The notes under the pieces are model-generated. The model was given only the letters and a program-made list of their open reading frames with translations. It did no database searches and had not been told where the DNA came from. Below, piece by piece: positions 1 through 11,474 of a DNA stretch of 64,000 nucleotides (position 1 is the stretch's first letter; every line of letters begins with the position of its first letter). A program made the position numbers and the translations under genes. Source of the stretch: Talaromyces rugulosus (lineage: Eukaryota; Ascomycota; Eurotiomycetes; Eurotiales; Trichocomaceae); contig NC_049563.1 in the NCBI RefSeq assembly GCF_013368755.1, positions 2,914,001 to 2,978,000 on the forward strand, read 5' to 3'.

Positions 1-2789
1 CCCTATAAAGTCAGACCCACAGAGTGACCAGGTGCCCGAGTCTGTCTTGAACGTCGAAAAAATTGAAGCAAATGAACACCAAAATATTGCTACTGCTGCT
101 TCCCCTGGCAAATATTGGACTCTTCCGGAACAAGCCATGAGCCCTCCTCTCAGTCCAGTCGAAGTGAAGAAACTTCTATTTTCAACGGCAGACACAGACA
201 CAACAGAAGCGGGGAAAGATTCCAAACGTATCGATCTTGATGCCGACAAAAAGCAAAGTCTTTACGATTCGATCTCTTTCCAACAAGGACTTACTATGTC
301 CGATCAGAAATATTCTAACTCCGGCCATTTCTTTTTCGCGGCCCAGAAAAACGAAAACCCAACAGCAAATCTCGCATCCGAGATTCCAAAAGTGGGATTT
401 CCTCGGGGCCGCAAGCCAATCCCTTCTCATCATTCCGAACGCCCGAATGGGACACAGCAGTCCCCTTCGGCGACACGAATTCCACGCTCAGCATCTGTTT
501 CCAGCAGTGAAACAAGTTTTGATTCTAGCGATGACGACTACGAAAGAGAGTCGTCGCCGGCTCGACTGACCAACCTGAAACGAAAACGTCCACTTTCCGA
601 AGCAGAGCGATCCACAACATCTTCGTTAGAAAGACTATCTATTGCGTCTGAAATGGACACCAACTTGACAAGAGAAGACTATTGCGTGTTCTTAGGGAAC
701 TTTTTCTCTGTCATCACTGACTGGTCGCTGGCTGGCTACTTTGCCTTTAAACAGAACCAGTATTCTCCCGTCTTGATTCGAAGAGAGGACCATGTCCAAT
801 TGGCACAGCTTATGGTGGATCAGCTTGCTCAGTCATCACTTTCTCATAGAATTGATGGCTGGAAAACAACTCCAGACCTCGAAAACGACACGGTCCCACT
901 TCACACACCTTTAGATGATACCCCCATCCTAGGAGAAAATGAAAGACTGGATTTTAAGACACTGGTTTCTCTGCACGACAACATGCAAATGACAATGGAG
1001 ACGCCTTCAGCTCGGCCAAATATGCAACGTAAAGATGCCAAAGGATCGATTAACAAGATTTCGCTTCCTCATCTACATGTGCACCGTGGAAAGGATTATT
1101 TAGATGTTCTTCCCTCGTCTATGTCGTTTTGGGAAACCTTTGGGTTGGAACCTGCCAACGGACCAAAAGACATTTCTGCTTATTGCATATACCCACATTT
1201 CGCAACAGAAGGTGCCGATGCCTTTATGACACGCTTGGGACTCGTTTATTCCAGTTGCAGTTTTGGTCAGCATGTTAGAGGAGATCGACATAAGACGTTT
1301 GAAAATGGTTTAGGGGCTTGGAGTATCGCAAAAGGAGATGGGGCATATGTGCGGACAATGCAGTCGTTGAAAAATCTGTGCGAAAATCTTGGTATGCTGC
1401 TTTTTCTTTTTTTTTTTTTTGAGATGTAATGATTTTTCTAATTGGTCCTAGGAGCCGCGTTGTCCAAAGCCCCTTCTGCCAAGGAGAATTTTGTCATCTA
1501 TGTTGTCAATCCTTTTACACATGGAGCAGCCTTTGCCGACATTTCTGCTGCATTTTTGCATCTTTTTCACAAGTACATCGGCGATGTTGATCGGAACTAT
1601 GCAAAGAGCCAGATGAATGAACTTGTTTTGCAGATTATTCCGATGAGTTTCGTGTATTCTCCAACATCGATAGCAGTGCCCACGCAGTGGCAATATCTCA
1701 ATCTGGCTCTGGAAGTCTATGGTCGATGCCCACCGAAGGATGCCAGTAGTGGCATTACAGGGTATGCACCTCCAATCGTTCTCGCAGAGGCTGCTCCAAA
1801 GAGCCTTCCCTTTAGAGTTACCTCGGAGCGCGTTTCTCCTTTTCAAGAAGGCCGGTGCCTTCATTTAGCAATCTCACGAAGTGTTGATCAGCGCTGGATT
1901 AGCGCGGCATGGTCTGACAGCTCAGGTTCTTTTCAAATATTGATGTCGTACTGTCTGCGAGCTCGAGGTTCAAATGTCAACCGAACTCTGTCAGAAGTAC
2001 GGCAAGAGATATGGGAAACTACGAAAGATATCATGGAGCGAACACAAACCAGATCAAAGGTCTTTCTTGTAAGGACGGAGCCGATTGACCAAGAAGAGGC
2101 TGAAGGTATGTCTAGATCTATAAAGTAAAAAGTAGTACTTGGAGCTAATCTTTTTGCCAGCGTGGAATGGACTTGCTGCACGCTACAATCAATCCAAGGC
2201 GATGCCAGTCGAACTGACGCTTTTCAGCGTCAATGTCGCACCTGGGCTACATTTGGAACTTCCAGCAGCGCCAATTTCAGCCAACATGATCAACCCAGCG
2301 TCAACCCCGGTGACTACACCATACGGCGGAGTCTCATCGCCAGACCAATTTGGGGTTGGGACCCCAGCAAGTGGTGGTCAGGGACCGATGAATGCCGTGA
2401 CCCCAACAGAGCTCTCAGCTTATGTTGAACCTGATGCAGATGCGGTGCTTATTGATGCACATGACGAGTCTTGGGCAGTGGTCCTATCACACCGTCTTAA
2501 CAACTCGACCTATATAACAGAATACAGACCAGCCCTTATCAGCGGGTACCTACTACGCCGAAAAGGCGTCAATGACAGCCAAGGAGTTGCAGCCATGTCT
2601 GTGAACCTGGTCCACACCTCGAGACCCTCTGGGGCATATGAAGCTGTGCTTAGAGAGGCCCTGAGCAGCTACCGAGATCTGGCGACTCTCGCCCGAGCCA
2701 AAGGCACATTAGCCGTACAGCACAACACGCTACCATGGCATATTGCCACTGCCGTAAAGGGGCAGGAATTTTTGAGCTATGTATTTTAA
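1..2789 (+). CDS. ssn2: Mediator complex subunit 13 (MED13/Ssn2/Srb9), 3' part
   Basis: This is the C-terminal part of MED13, the scaffold of the Cdk8 kinase module that represses or tunes RNA polymerase II transcription in the nucleus. The frame is open to the left edge, so the 5' end lies outside the window. Three exons are visible: 2-1391, 1452-2105 and 2161-2789, about 890 residues. Introns of 60 and 55 nt have GTATG donors and TAG/CAG acceptors. A Ser-rich disordered stretch (RSASVSSSETSFDSSDDDYE) comes first. The conserved MED13 C-terminal domain follows, with segments such as FVIYVVNPFTHGAAFADISA, MSFVYSPTSIAVPTQWQYLN and HNTLPWHIATAVKG just before the stop. Identification rests on recognition of this C-terminal domain. 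The next gene is convergent, with 222 bp between the stops. Confidence 0.9.
1392..1451 (+). other. MED13 intron with T tract
   Basis: This 60-nt intron runs from GTATGC to CTAG. It holds a long T run (about 1405-1420). Removing it joins CENLG to AALSKAP in frame in the conserved domain. Confidence 0.8.
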
Positions 2790-3011
2790 ATGATTATTCT
2801 ACATTGGACAGGCGTTTTTGAGGGTAGCCATACATGTCATACAACAGTTGCATGGGCGTTGGGTATACCACATTATATTTTTGATTTTGTTAAATATATT
2901 TCCATTATACAAAATATTAATAGCACCGCTATTGAAATGGTTCATAAGAATTATCGTCTGGTATCAATATTTAACCCAATATTTGAAGAAAAGGGAAACA
3001 GAGAAAGTCAG

Positions 3012-4248
3012 CTATTGATCAACCAAACACGGTGTATCAAAGTATCCAAACCCTTTGACAACACTCATCTCGTCCACAAAAGCGTCTTTGGTCTTGAACG
3101 ACCACCCGCCAACTTTATTCTTGATCATTTCGCATGTAGGCCGACGACCACCCTCATTAGGGACGGACCTCCAGAGACAAGTGCCAAAAATTCCCAGCTC
3201 TGACACGACATCACCGGCGACGATGCCTTCGGAGGACATTAGCACATTGAACACGCCCGGTGGCGAGCAAATCCTCTCCATCAGCACGTATGCCGACCAT
3301 TCCGAGCGGGGAATAGTGTTTAAGAAATCCGGTATATCATCTCCATAGAGATTGTGCCCTCCACCTTCTAGCGACGGTTTGAGTATGTAGTCTACTGCCG
3401 AGACGTTATTAGTCGCGAGCTCAACGCCCTTGGCACCGGCCGGTGTGCCGTCGTCCAATGGATACAATTTGACAAATGTCTGTCGAATCTTGTGTGCGCT
3501 TTCGGGCGTAAGCCAGCGCTCTAGCACTCCTCCTGGAGCAGCCAGTGCTTGCTGGACTTTCTTAGTAGTGGTGATATGGCCCAGGACAGATGGGAACTTG
3601 ATAGCGCGCGAGAGCTCGAGTCGGATCCGCGTTTCGATGCCGTGGTCGCCGGAATACTCCTTGGGCTCGTAGCCCGCGCGATGGTAGACAACGCCGATCT
3701 CGATGGATTTTCCGTGTGCTTCTTCTGGGTGGAAGAGTAGCTGGCCTGTCTCGGTCAGAGTGGTGTATTGCAAGACATCCTGCCACTCGACGCGGTATGT
3801 CGGGATGGGCGAGCCTCCGTCTTCCCAGTTCCACAGCGCGTATTCGATTGGTCTTTCGTCTGTGGTGTTGAAGTTGTGCGGCTGCACGACCATCAGTACG
3901 GCAGTGGGTTGCCTGTAGGAGGAGGAGGAGGAGGAGGAGGAGGAGGAGGATGATGATGATGACCGGTACTCTGTGAGCGCCGCGGCTAGCATGTATGCGA
4001 TTTTGTCAATCGTCTTGTTTTTGGGTAGCGAGTCTTGCCGAATAGGATTTTCGCGTGTGGATTGCAGGTTCATGTCATCTTCGCCGAGTGGGAAGTCGTG
4101 GTATACGTGTCTGCGAACGAGGAAGCGGTGCATATCAGCGACTTTGTTTGCGTGGACGCCGCCGGCGCATGAGTATGAGTTGAATTCAACTTGTTTGAGG
4201 GTGACTTTGTTCATCCAGTGCAGGCCGTCGTTTTCCCCTTCTCTATTT

Positions 4249-4280
<32 letters not shown>

Positions 4281-4730
4281 GGCTTCATCTTCGTCTACGT
4301 CGTCATCCTGCCAATGGAGCATATAATCAGACCGAAAGACACCGCCAGACACATTCTGGACCGGAAACTGAGCAGATCCATCTCCTCTCCGTTTCTGCAC
4401 TTCCTCATACACCGTCCACAGAGCATCAATCAACGACTCTTTATCTCTTAGCGGACTCGTAACTTCCTGTAACCACTGCACATCCTCTGCCACTTTGCTG
4501 TACAACTCGTCATATATCCTTTGCAACTCGACCGCCTCATCAAACAATTTTTGTGGAAACAGTGTCGGAAACACGCTGACCCCAACTGGATGCAATCGCA
4601 CGCTGTGTTCTGTTTCCGAGCCGATGACTTTGATCAATGAGCCGTGGTTGGCTTGGTAGTCCTTGATGTGTGCGATGATGGACTCGATTGTGGCCTCGGG
4701 AAGGTCTTCGGGTGGGTATGGTTTTGACAT
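3012..4730 (-). CDS. gsh2: Glutathione synthetase (eukaryotic ATP-grasp type)
   Basis: Predicted to ligate gamma-glutamylcysteine and glycine with ATP to make glutathione in the cytosol. It is a single uninterrupted frame of 572 residues starting MSKPYPPEDLP. Family marks are SCAGGVHANKVADMHRFL near residue 188, the glycine-rich ATP-binding loop KPSLEGGGHNLYGDDIPDF (about residue 451), and a C-terminal GRRPTCEMIKNKVGG segment. The usual length is about 470-500 residues. Most of the excess comes from two low-complexity insertions. Ten Asn lie at residues 151-160, from a GTT/AAC microsatellite, and 15 Ser lie at 247-261, from 11 GGA plus 4 TGA units read on the other strand. The core motifs flanking both inserts look intact. 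The 3' end faces MED13. Confidence 0.93.
3918..3962. repeat. GGA(11)TGA(4) microsatellite encoding poly-Ser
   Basis: Eleven GGA units are followed by four TGA units. Read on the minus strand they encode 15 consecutive serines inside glutathione synthetase, in the frame of the gene. Confidence 0.95.
4249..4282. repeat. GTT microsatellite encoding poly-Asn
   Basis: About eleven TTG/GTT units encode an Asn run in glutathione synthetase on the minus strand, next to an acidic DDDVDEDEA stretch. In-frame copy-number change would alter protein length without breaking the gene. Confidence 0.95.
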
Positions 4731-7700
4731 TATTTTTATATTTTAATGTTTCCCACACTTCCTTAATTTTGCCCAGCTGGATTTTAAATGACCATGCGGG
4801 TTCATTTAGGAATTATGCAGCAGATCCACTTGGGTGAGGTGGCAGGATGCGAAGAATAAGCTGTACCGTGGCTCCATATGGCGTGCATAAGGTGAAGCGC
4901 GGATTGTGGGGGCAAGGCTCAGCAGTGCAGCGGTGAAGCCAACGCATAACAAAGAGTGGAGAGGGCGGAAAGTTATAATAGACGACATCTCTCAGAGTGA
5001 TGGTCTTTGAATTTTTTTATACAGTGGATATTTCTGTGTATATGTTTGTGTGTATGGCATATCAGGCTTAGGTGGACTAGGGATGGATATAGGGACTAAG
5101 GTTGCACTTTTGCCTCATAAGATGGTTACTGCCAAGGCTAACTTTGACAAAGGCATGTTACAAGTATCAAAGACGACAAACAGAGACTACAAGGCATACT
5201 AGGAGAGGGGGTGAGGGGACTGAATGATGTAACCCGTGGATGATCATAGCCAGCCTCGGATGAATTTCCAAATGCCTCAAACCGGAACGATGGACGAGTG
5301 GCAAGAAAGACAAGAAAGCAAAAGACACGAAACAATATCCAAAAAGAAGCAAAAAGCGGCGCAACCAAGTCCGATCCGGTGTATCAATTGATATCCAAGA
5401 CCCGTGATCGTCCGAGGCAGAGCGGGGACGGACTCACTCAAGAGTCAGGATTAGGAATCAACCTCCGGAGTCACTTCCAAGAAGAGAGGAGAAAGAACGG
5501 GAAGAACGGAGAAGATACCAGAGGCATTTTCTTCCCCTCTCTCTCATCATGGTGGGTGGGGGAGGGAGATGGTATTTTGGCGTGTCTGGTCATGACAGGT
5601 ACGATACCATCAGACGAGACGAGACTGGCACATATGAAACGCTACAAGGCAGCCGCGCAAGATCAAGCAATCAGGTGAGTGATAAAAGACCACCCTTACA
5701 AAAAAGCAAAAGAGCCAAGTGGCATGAAAAAAAAAATTCTGTCCATGACGACGTCCAGTCAGAGAGAGAAGTGGATCGGCAAAAAGTCCACCGATGATTG
5801 GATTTGTCAAGACGTTTGAGAGGACAGATTAGAAACGACCAACGAAAATCTCCTCATCGGCCCGTGACCTCGACAAATAAGGCAGATTGATTATGTATTA
5901 TGGTTGTGACTTACAGGCAGCAGTTCTTCAGCAAGGCTGACTCAACATCTGGAGCAAGACTAGGGCTAATTTGTCGCTAGTCTGGTGTAGACTCGTAGGA
6001 TGACGCCTGGCGGACTCCAGCTGAACTGAATGCGCCACACAACCAAACATTACTAGTATAAAAAGAACATTAATAATAATAATAACGCAAAGAAAATTCT
6101 GACTGCCCCTGTCAGGCTATAAATGAATAGTTATAGCGACAAAGCCACACAAGAGGGGCGAAGGTGGGGGCGGCTGAAAACGAGGACATTTGACGTTTGA
6201 CAATTAACAAATCAATTGACATCAATTGATAGAATATGTAATATGATCTACAACAAATTCCAAGACTAAGTTTACTGCCAACGGTACATGTAATTCTTAA
6301 AAAGGGTGCTTATGAAGGAACTCTATATCCGACATCCGAATATATTCCATTGGCTAAACAGATATAAAATTGTCCACCATGGGATCATACGGTATGGTTT
6401 TAACTCTATGTTCATGTAGAAAGTAATTGCAAGCCAATGTTTGCAAATCTTGCCAGATTCCAAAGCCATCTCCTTGGAATCCATACTACCGCCAAGAATA
6501 TAGTGATGACATTAGCATAGAAAACTCCGCCATCACCCTCGTTATAGTGGAATCAATATACTTATTGACTAACATATGCTATAGATAAATCCTACATACT
6601 AGTCAAGACTGTTCTGAATATCTGATACTTGCTGCTCTGTAATCTTGTAAAGAAAAGAGCCTCCCTACGTCATCAGACCAGTTGCTTACAGCTCAGCTGG
6701 CAGACACCAGCTGAACGGGCGCATGGATCGCGTCAGCGACTCGTATCACCAGCCAAAACTCCAACAGCCCAACAGCCACAACAGCCACAGAAACACCAAA
6801 GCCACAGTGCGATAATGAAGGATTTTTAAATAATATTTTGTTTTTCTTCGTCTTGTGAATAATCCGGACGACGTTATTATTATTCTTCGGCCGAAATGAG
6901 CGAGCGCAATCTCGTGGCGCGATCACGTCCCCCGGGGCTAATTATAGAAACGGATCAGCAGCACTTGTCCCCAGTGATTGTCGAGTAAATACTACGTGCT
7001 CCATATGGAGTGCTCTGTGCTCTGTGTTCAATTCAATCGCAACATAAACAAAATTAGAAACGGGTGTTCTATTTTCAGTCAGAAGGCCCGAGTGGCAGAC
7101 CGTTTCACGAGATGCTGCCCCTCCGGATCGGTAGGCTGGTCGTGATCGAAACAGGCTGCATAGCCGCCAGAGCGAACAAGACGAAACGATTCTTTAGAGA
7201 GGTTTGATCAAGGAGGTGTTTTCTATATGCGGCGTCTGGAGATCCATAGGACGAGAGAGCTGCTTTTCCCTAGTGCAGGGGCGCGGGCGGCTAATTCTGA
7301 CACGTTTAATGTCGAGCATCTTGCATTCGTAGTGTGGGAAATTTCTCCGATGGACGGGCGTCTATGCAGGTTGACATGGCGCGATGCATCGTGAACAGGC
7401 GGTTTTGGTCCAACCAAGCTGGTTTTCCCACTTGTTCCTGGCAGGTGTTCGTAGGATTCGAGGCGGAGTCGCACCAACTTCGCTTGTGACGCTCCAAGCC
7501 CCGTGAGGCTGAAAAGCCCTGATTGGCCGGTGGCTGTTATCAGGTCCCCACCCACCCCGAATGCCCTCAGGGAAATTATATGGTCATGAAACAAATGCCG
7601 CCATATTTAGATTTCTATGCAAGCTCCTGCATGGACGACCGTCTCAGCAGTCGCCAGAGTCGGCAAATAGATGGAGGGCAAGAACCAACATGAATTGATG

Positions 7701-8226
7701 GTATGGGGAATACGGAATACAGAATACAGGCTGCAAAATTACAGCAGAGGCATTTTGGAAGCTTATGAGTGCATGATTGCGTTCGTATACTAAAATTTAG
7801 AGTACTTAAAACTCCGTATAAAATAGAAGATTAGTAGATGATAATGGACCAGCCACAGAGTGAGAAATTAGCAGAAAATAGAAGCCACAGCCTCCCCCGA
7901 AATACGAAGACGAAAGCCACATCAACTATACCGTTTCGGGCCATAGTGGAGCACATGAGCAGCTGTCAGCGAGTCAGCGCCATGTGCCAGCCCGTAACAG
8001 GACTAGCGCGCGGGAATGTGGCGCGTGCGCTCTCTCTTTAGGCTTCGATTAAGTCCTGCTGAGCCCCGTATCCGTTCGTATCGTACCGTTACAGTACCAG
8101 ACTAAGTGTTGCCTGGGGCCCTCCACCGCCTGCATGTATCATAGGCCGGAGCTTTAAAGAGCATCCTCACCCCCCCCTCCTCTATCATTTTGTTCTATAC
8201 ACCATCTGGTCATTCCACCTGAAAGT
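4731..8226. other. Long gene-free stretch upstream of gsh2
   Basis: About 3.5 kb with no convincing gene. The part nearest gsh2 is its promoter: on the minus strand it is pyrimidine-rich around 5500-5570, as in many fungal 5' regions. Short A/T repeats occur near 6070-6085 and 6875-6890. Longer frames at 5298-5678 and 7223-7594 lack ATG starts and recognisable sequence. Confidence 0.5.
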
Positions 8227-8228
8227 CA

Positions 8229-8234
8229 TATAAA
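8229..8234 (+). promoter_or_regulatory. TATA-like box of the 8462 gene
   Basis: TATAAA lies 233 nt before the ATG at 8462. It is followed by a strongly C/T-rich leader (8250-8385) typical of highly expressed fungal genes. Confidence 0.45.
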
Positions 8235-8461
8235 TCTGCTGATCCCCCTCGACTTTCACATTCAGTCTTCTTCTCCTTTACACTACTCTACGTCAACCCT
8301 ACTATATCATCTTCCTACTTCTCTTCTCAACAGCTTCCACAAACACCGCCAAGCTGTCGCCCTCTCATAGCCCAAGACGCTCTCTCTTGGACTTGACCAT
8401 ATCCACTCGCCCTCGTAGCGACTCGTTCTACGACTACCGTCCTCCTCAACGCTCGCCCACC

Positions 8462-9007
8462 ATGCCTTTTCTCGGCCACGACGATCCCGTCACGCGCGTG
8501 CGTGATCTCGCTGACGACGAGACTTTTGTGCTATCTGAATATGAAGGCCACGCCAGCAAGTGCTCGCGCTGCGTAGATGCGCTCGACACCTTCCGCGAAG
8601 GCCGCTCTCTGTGTGAGCGTGGCCTGCAGTACGCCAGTGACGTTGCCAACTACGTTTTCAGCAGGGACGGCAAGGCCTTCTCTGCTGTCGACAAGGAGCG
8701 TGACGAGGTGATGCTGGTGCGCATCCCGCGCGGCTTCAAGGCATCGCGTCGTCTTTTGCTCGCCATCGAAGAAGGCTTGCGTCTACACAACCGTGACCGA
8801 CCCGTCATCAGCTACGACCAGAACTACCTGGTTGAGGCCCGACGCCCCTCGACCACCGAGCCCGTCACTGAGATCATCGAGCGTGCCCCGCGCACTCGCC
8901 GCCGCGTCATTGTCTACCCTCGATCGTCTCCCAACCGTGGCTCTCTCTACGAAACCGACCGCGCTGACCGTCAGGAGCGCCGCCAATACGTCCGTGTGCG
9001 TCGGTGA
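8462..9007 (+). CDS. Conserved fungal protein of unknown function with Cys motif
   Basis: A 181-residue intronless protein. I chose ATG 8462 because it sits in a CCCACCATG context and starts MPFLGHDDPVTRVRDLADD. The frame is open 75 nt further up but has no earlier ATG there. Three cysteines in HASKCSRCVDALDTF and GRSLCERGLQ (about residues 33-55) could form a small metal-binding knuckle. The middle is predicted to be alpha/beta (EVMLVRIPRGFKASRRLLLAIEEGLRL). The tail from about residue 120 is very basic and Arg-rich (APRTRRRVIVYPR; QERRQYVRVRR). I recall similar uncharacterised proteins in Aspergillus, but no function is assigned. C-rich third codon positions and the strong promoter features suggest good expression. 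Confidence 0.8.
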   Translation: MPFLGHDDPVTRVRDLADDETFVLSEYEGHASKCSRCVDALDTFREGRSLCERGLQYASDVANYVFSRDGKAFSAVDKERDEVMLVRIPRGFKASRRLLLAIEEGLRLHNRDRPVISYDQNYLVEARRPSTTEPVTEIIERAPRTRRRVIVYPRSSPNRGSLYETDRADRQERRQYVRVRR

Positions 9008-9009
9008 AT

Positions 9010-11400
9010 GAATCCATTCGACCGTTTTTACAAGCTATTCTTTATACGCCCTAGACATGGTTTTTCTTTTGAACCTTACTGTCACCCTTGATCATTGGTG
9101 CTCCTCCGATCGGTCCCAGCTACATGCGATAGCAACTCGCACTGTGGCTCGTCGTCGACTGTCTACGGCTGGTTTGATCAGAACTGACAAACCAATGCAA
9201 AAACGCCGAGACGTCCTCCCTGATATACACGTATATCTATTACCTGATCGTCGACTGCTTAATTGCTTCATCCCCTGCGGTTATAGAGAGTTCTGTATGC
9301 ATGCATATACGTACTACCACTACCTCATTTCCTTTGTTCCCATTGGCCGATGTGTGACTACAACGGCCCGTGCCGTCCAACCACAACACTGCTTCGATTT
9401 ACGTTTGTTTACGTTGAAACGTTCTTCATGATTCAATCTATTTACTCCTGTACTTTTTGTTTATGTATTTAGTGTAGCAACAATACATGCACAATCGTCA
9501 AAACTACTTTCTATTTTCATCGTCATAGCAATCTCCGAAGTAGTAGTCCTCTGCATTGTAACTCCACCCGAATCAGCCTCGAACTAACAATTGACGCTAA
9601 AAGTGGCCAGCCCCATATGCATAGCCAATACACTAGCCTTTTACGGTTAGTCTCCCCGTTAGTCGTGATTACGTATCCACCAAACTAAACTACTTTTGAA
9701 TTTAGTGTACTATGAATACACAGCCTCCACTGGCCTGGCCCACCACCCTTGTCAGACTTCAATGCACGATTTATTCCTCTTTTGTATCCCGACATGGTTG
9801 AAAATGAGTCACTTGTGTAGTTGTTCCTCTTGTAGGGTTTTTTTCTCTCTATTAGTTGCATATGTATTTCCACTATGCCAGTTACATGGTGAAAGTTCGC
9901 TGTAATACATACATGTACCCACAACGTAACTACCACCTAGCAGTTTAGTACATTATTGTTGTTATCTGTTATCGATAACTGGCCTGAAGACAATGACTCA
10001 CACTTATTCGTCTCTGAATTGGATCACTTGATTAGATGGTGGTTTGCTGCTACTGTGCGGGTTCTTGCATATTCAGTTACCCCGCACATGAAAAAAAAAT
10101 CAATTGTACTGTATTCGATTAGATAGTGAGTCATACTAACAATTCGGGGTCCTCTTGGGGAAATATATATGATTCATCAAATTTGTTTGTTTTCATCAAA
10201 TTTGTTTATTGTTGTTGTAACACAATACCAGATGTTTTGAAATGTAAATTCAGCTACTCGCTATTAATATTACTAGTACTTCACTGGCAGTATTGATTTA
10301 CCCAGGGGTGCATTCTTCCCCTACATTTGTTAAATGAAAACCATCAAAAAGTTTAGTAGAGGTTTGTATATATTCCAAAACAACGCTGAAATGATAAGCA
10401 AACGACATCAGGCGCAGTTAAGAAAATAAATGTACGTAAAAAAGTCTACAAACAACTACGTAGTTACCAACAAGCACTAGACGCGCATCCCCGATCTTCG
10501 GTTCAGCTGCCTCTGTTGCTCTGCATACCACTGTGGCTGGTGATGCCGCTAAGACGATTAAGTTTGTGCGACACTTGCATCATGGCGTCATGGCGTCAAA
10601 GATATAGAGCTGAGGCGAGGTCGGCTGACAGGGGGTTTTTTGTCTCCCTTTTCTTTTTTAATGCTTGTGTGTGTGTGTGTGTCGACTGGTGTGGTGCTGT
10701 ATTTTCGTTACGAAACAGATCTTTGGCTTTACCATGTTCTTGATGACGCGTCATGTCTTATCTTGAAAGTTTCATTCTGTCTGTTTCGATGCTTTTCTAT
10801 TTATTTCTCCAGATGTCGCAGTGTGTCAAACTAGTGGGTGTAGACTGCAGCGGAAATGACACAGGGCGTATGTTTTGGACTCTAGCAAGTCTCGTGCATC
10901 TTGATAGCATCCCCGCATTAAGAAGACATTTCTATCGGAATTAGTTCTCTTTCCGTGGTTACACATGCGACTTTCCCGTTCTAGTGCATGCATCTTGGAG
11001 ATTTTCTTACGGTTTACCCGTTTTGATATGTATTCTTCCTTTTTTTTCTTTAACCACAACGAAAAGTGATCAATCCTTTCTTCCAATTTATTAGTGGGCT
11101 TCCCACTCTATCCTCTGATTCCATTCTCCTAATCCTACTACCATAAAGTATTGAGCTATACCTTATACCAAGTCTTTAGAGCCTTTTAATACTAGTAATT
11201 CAAAAAGATATAAGCTAGCGCATCGAAAAGTCCAGAAATCATATAAATATATTTATATAATATCTTTATTAAAGAGCTTCTGAAAATAAAATCCATTTAA
11301 ATAATATATAATATTAAACGAATAAAGCGGCAAGATAAAAAATAATAGGTGGACTGAGCGCTACTTCAAAGATTGTACCTTACCGCCGACGCCGCCTTGG
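9010..11400. other. Gene-free stretch, AT-rich toward its end
   Basis: It contains the probable 3' UTR of the 8462 gene and a (GT)n tract near 10665-10681. From about 11140 to 11370 the sequence becomes strongly AT-rich up to the edge of the FunK1 remnant. Frames at 9057-9431 and 10516-10743 show no recognisable protein. Confidence 0.5.
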
Positions 11401-11474
11401 ACGAGCTTCGCTCCTCGCGTGCGACCCCTACTATATATTTTTTTGACCGGATTATCTCTTCTTCCTGTAATCTG

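Noticed and set aside
5298..5678. 126-codon frame rich in Lys, Arg and Asp
   Set aside because: It has no ATG start and reflects the purine-rich complement of a C/T-rich promoter.
7223..7594. 123-codon minus frame
   Set aside because: It has no ATG and no recognisable motif.
9057..9431. 124-codon frame after the 8462 gene
   Set aside because: It lies in the likely 3' UTR, and its sequence is not protein-like.
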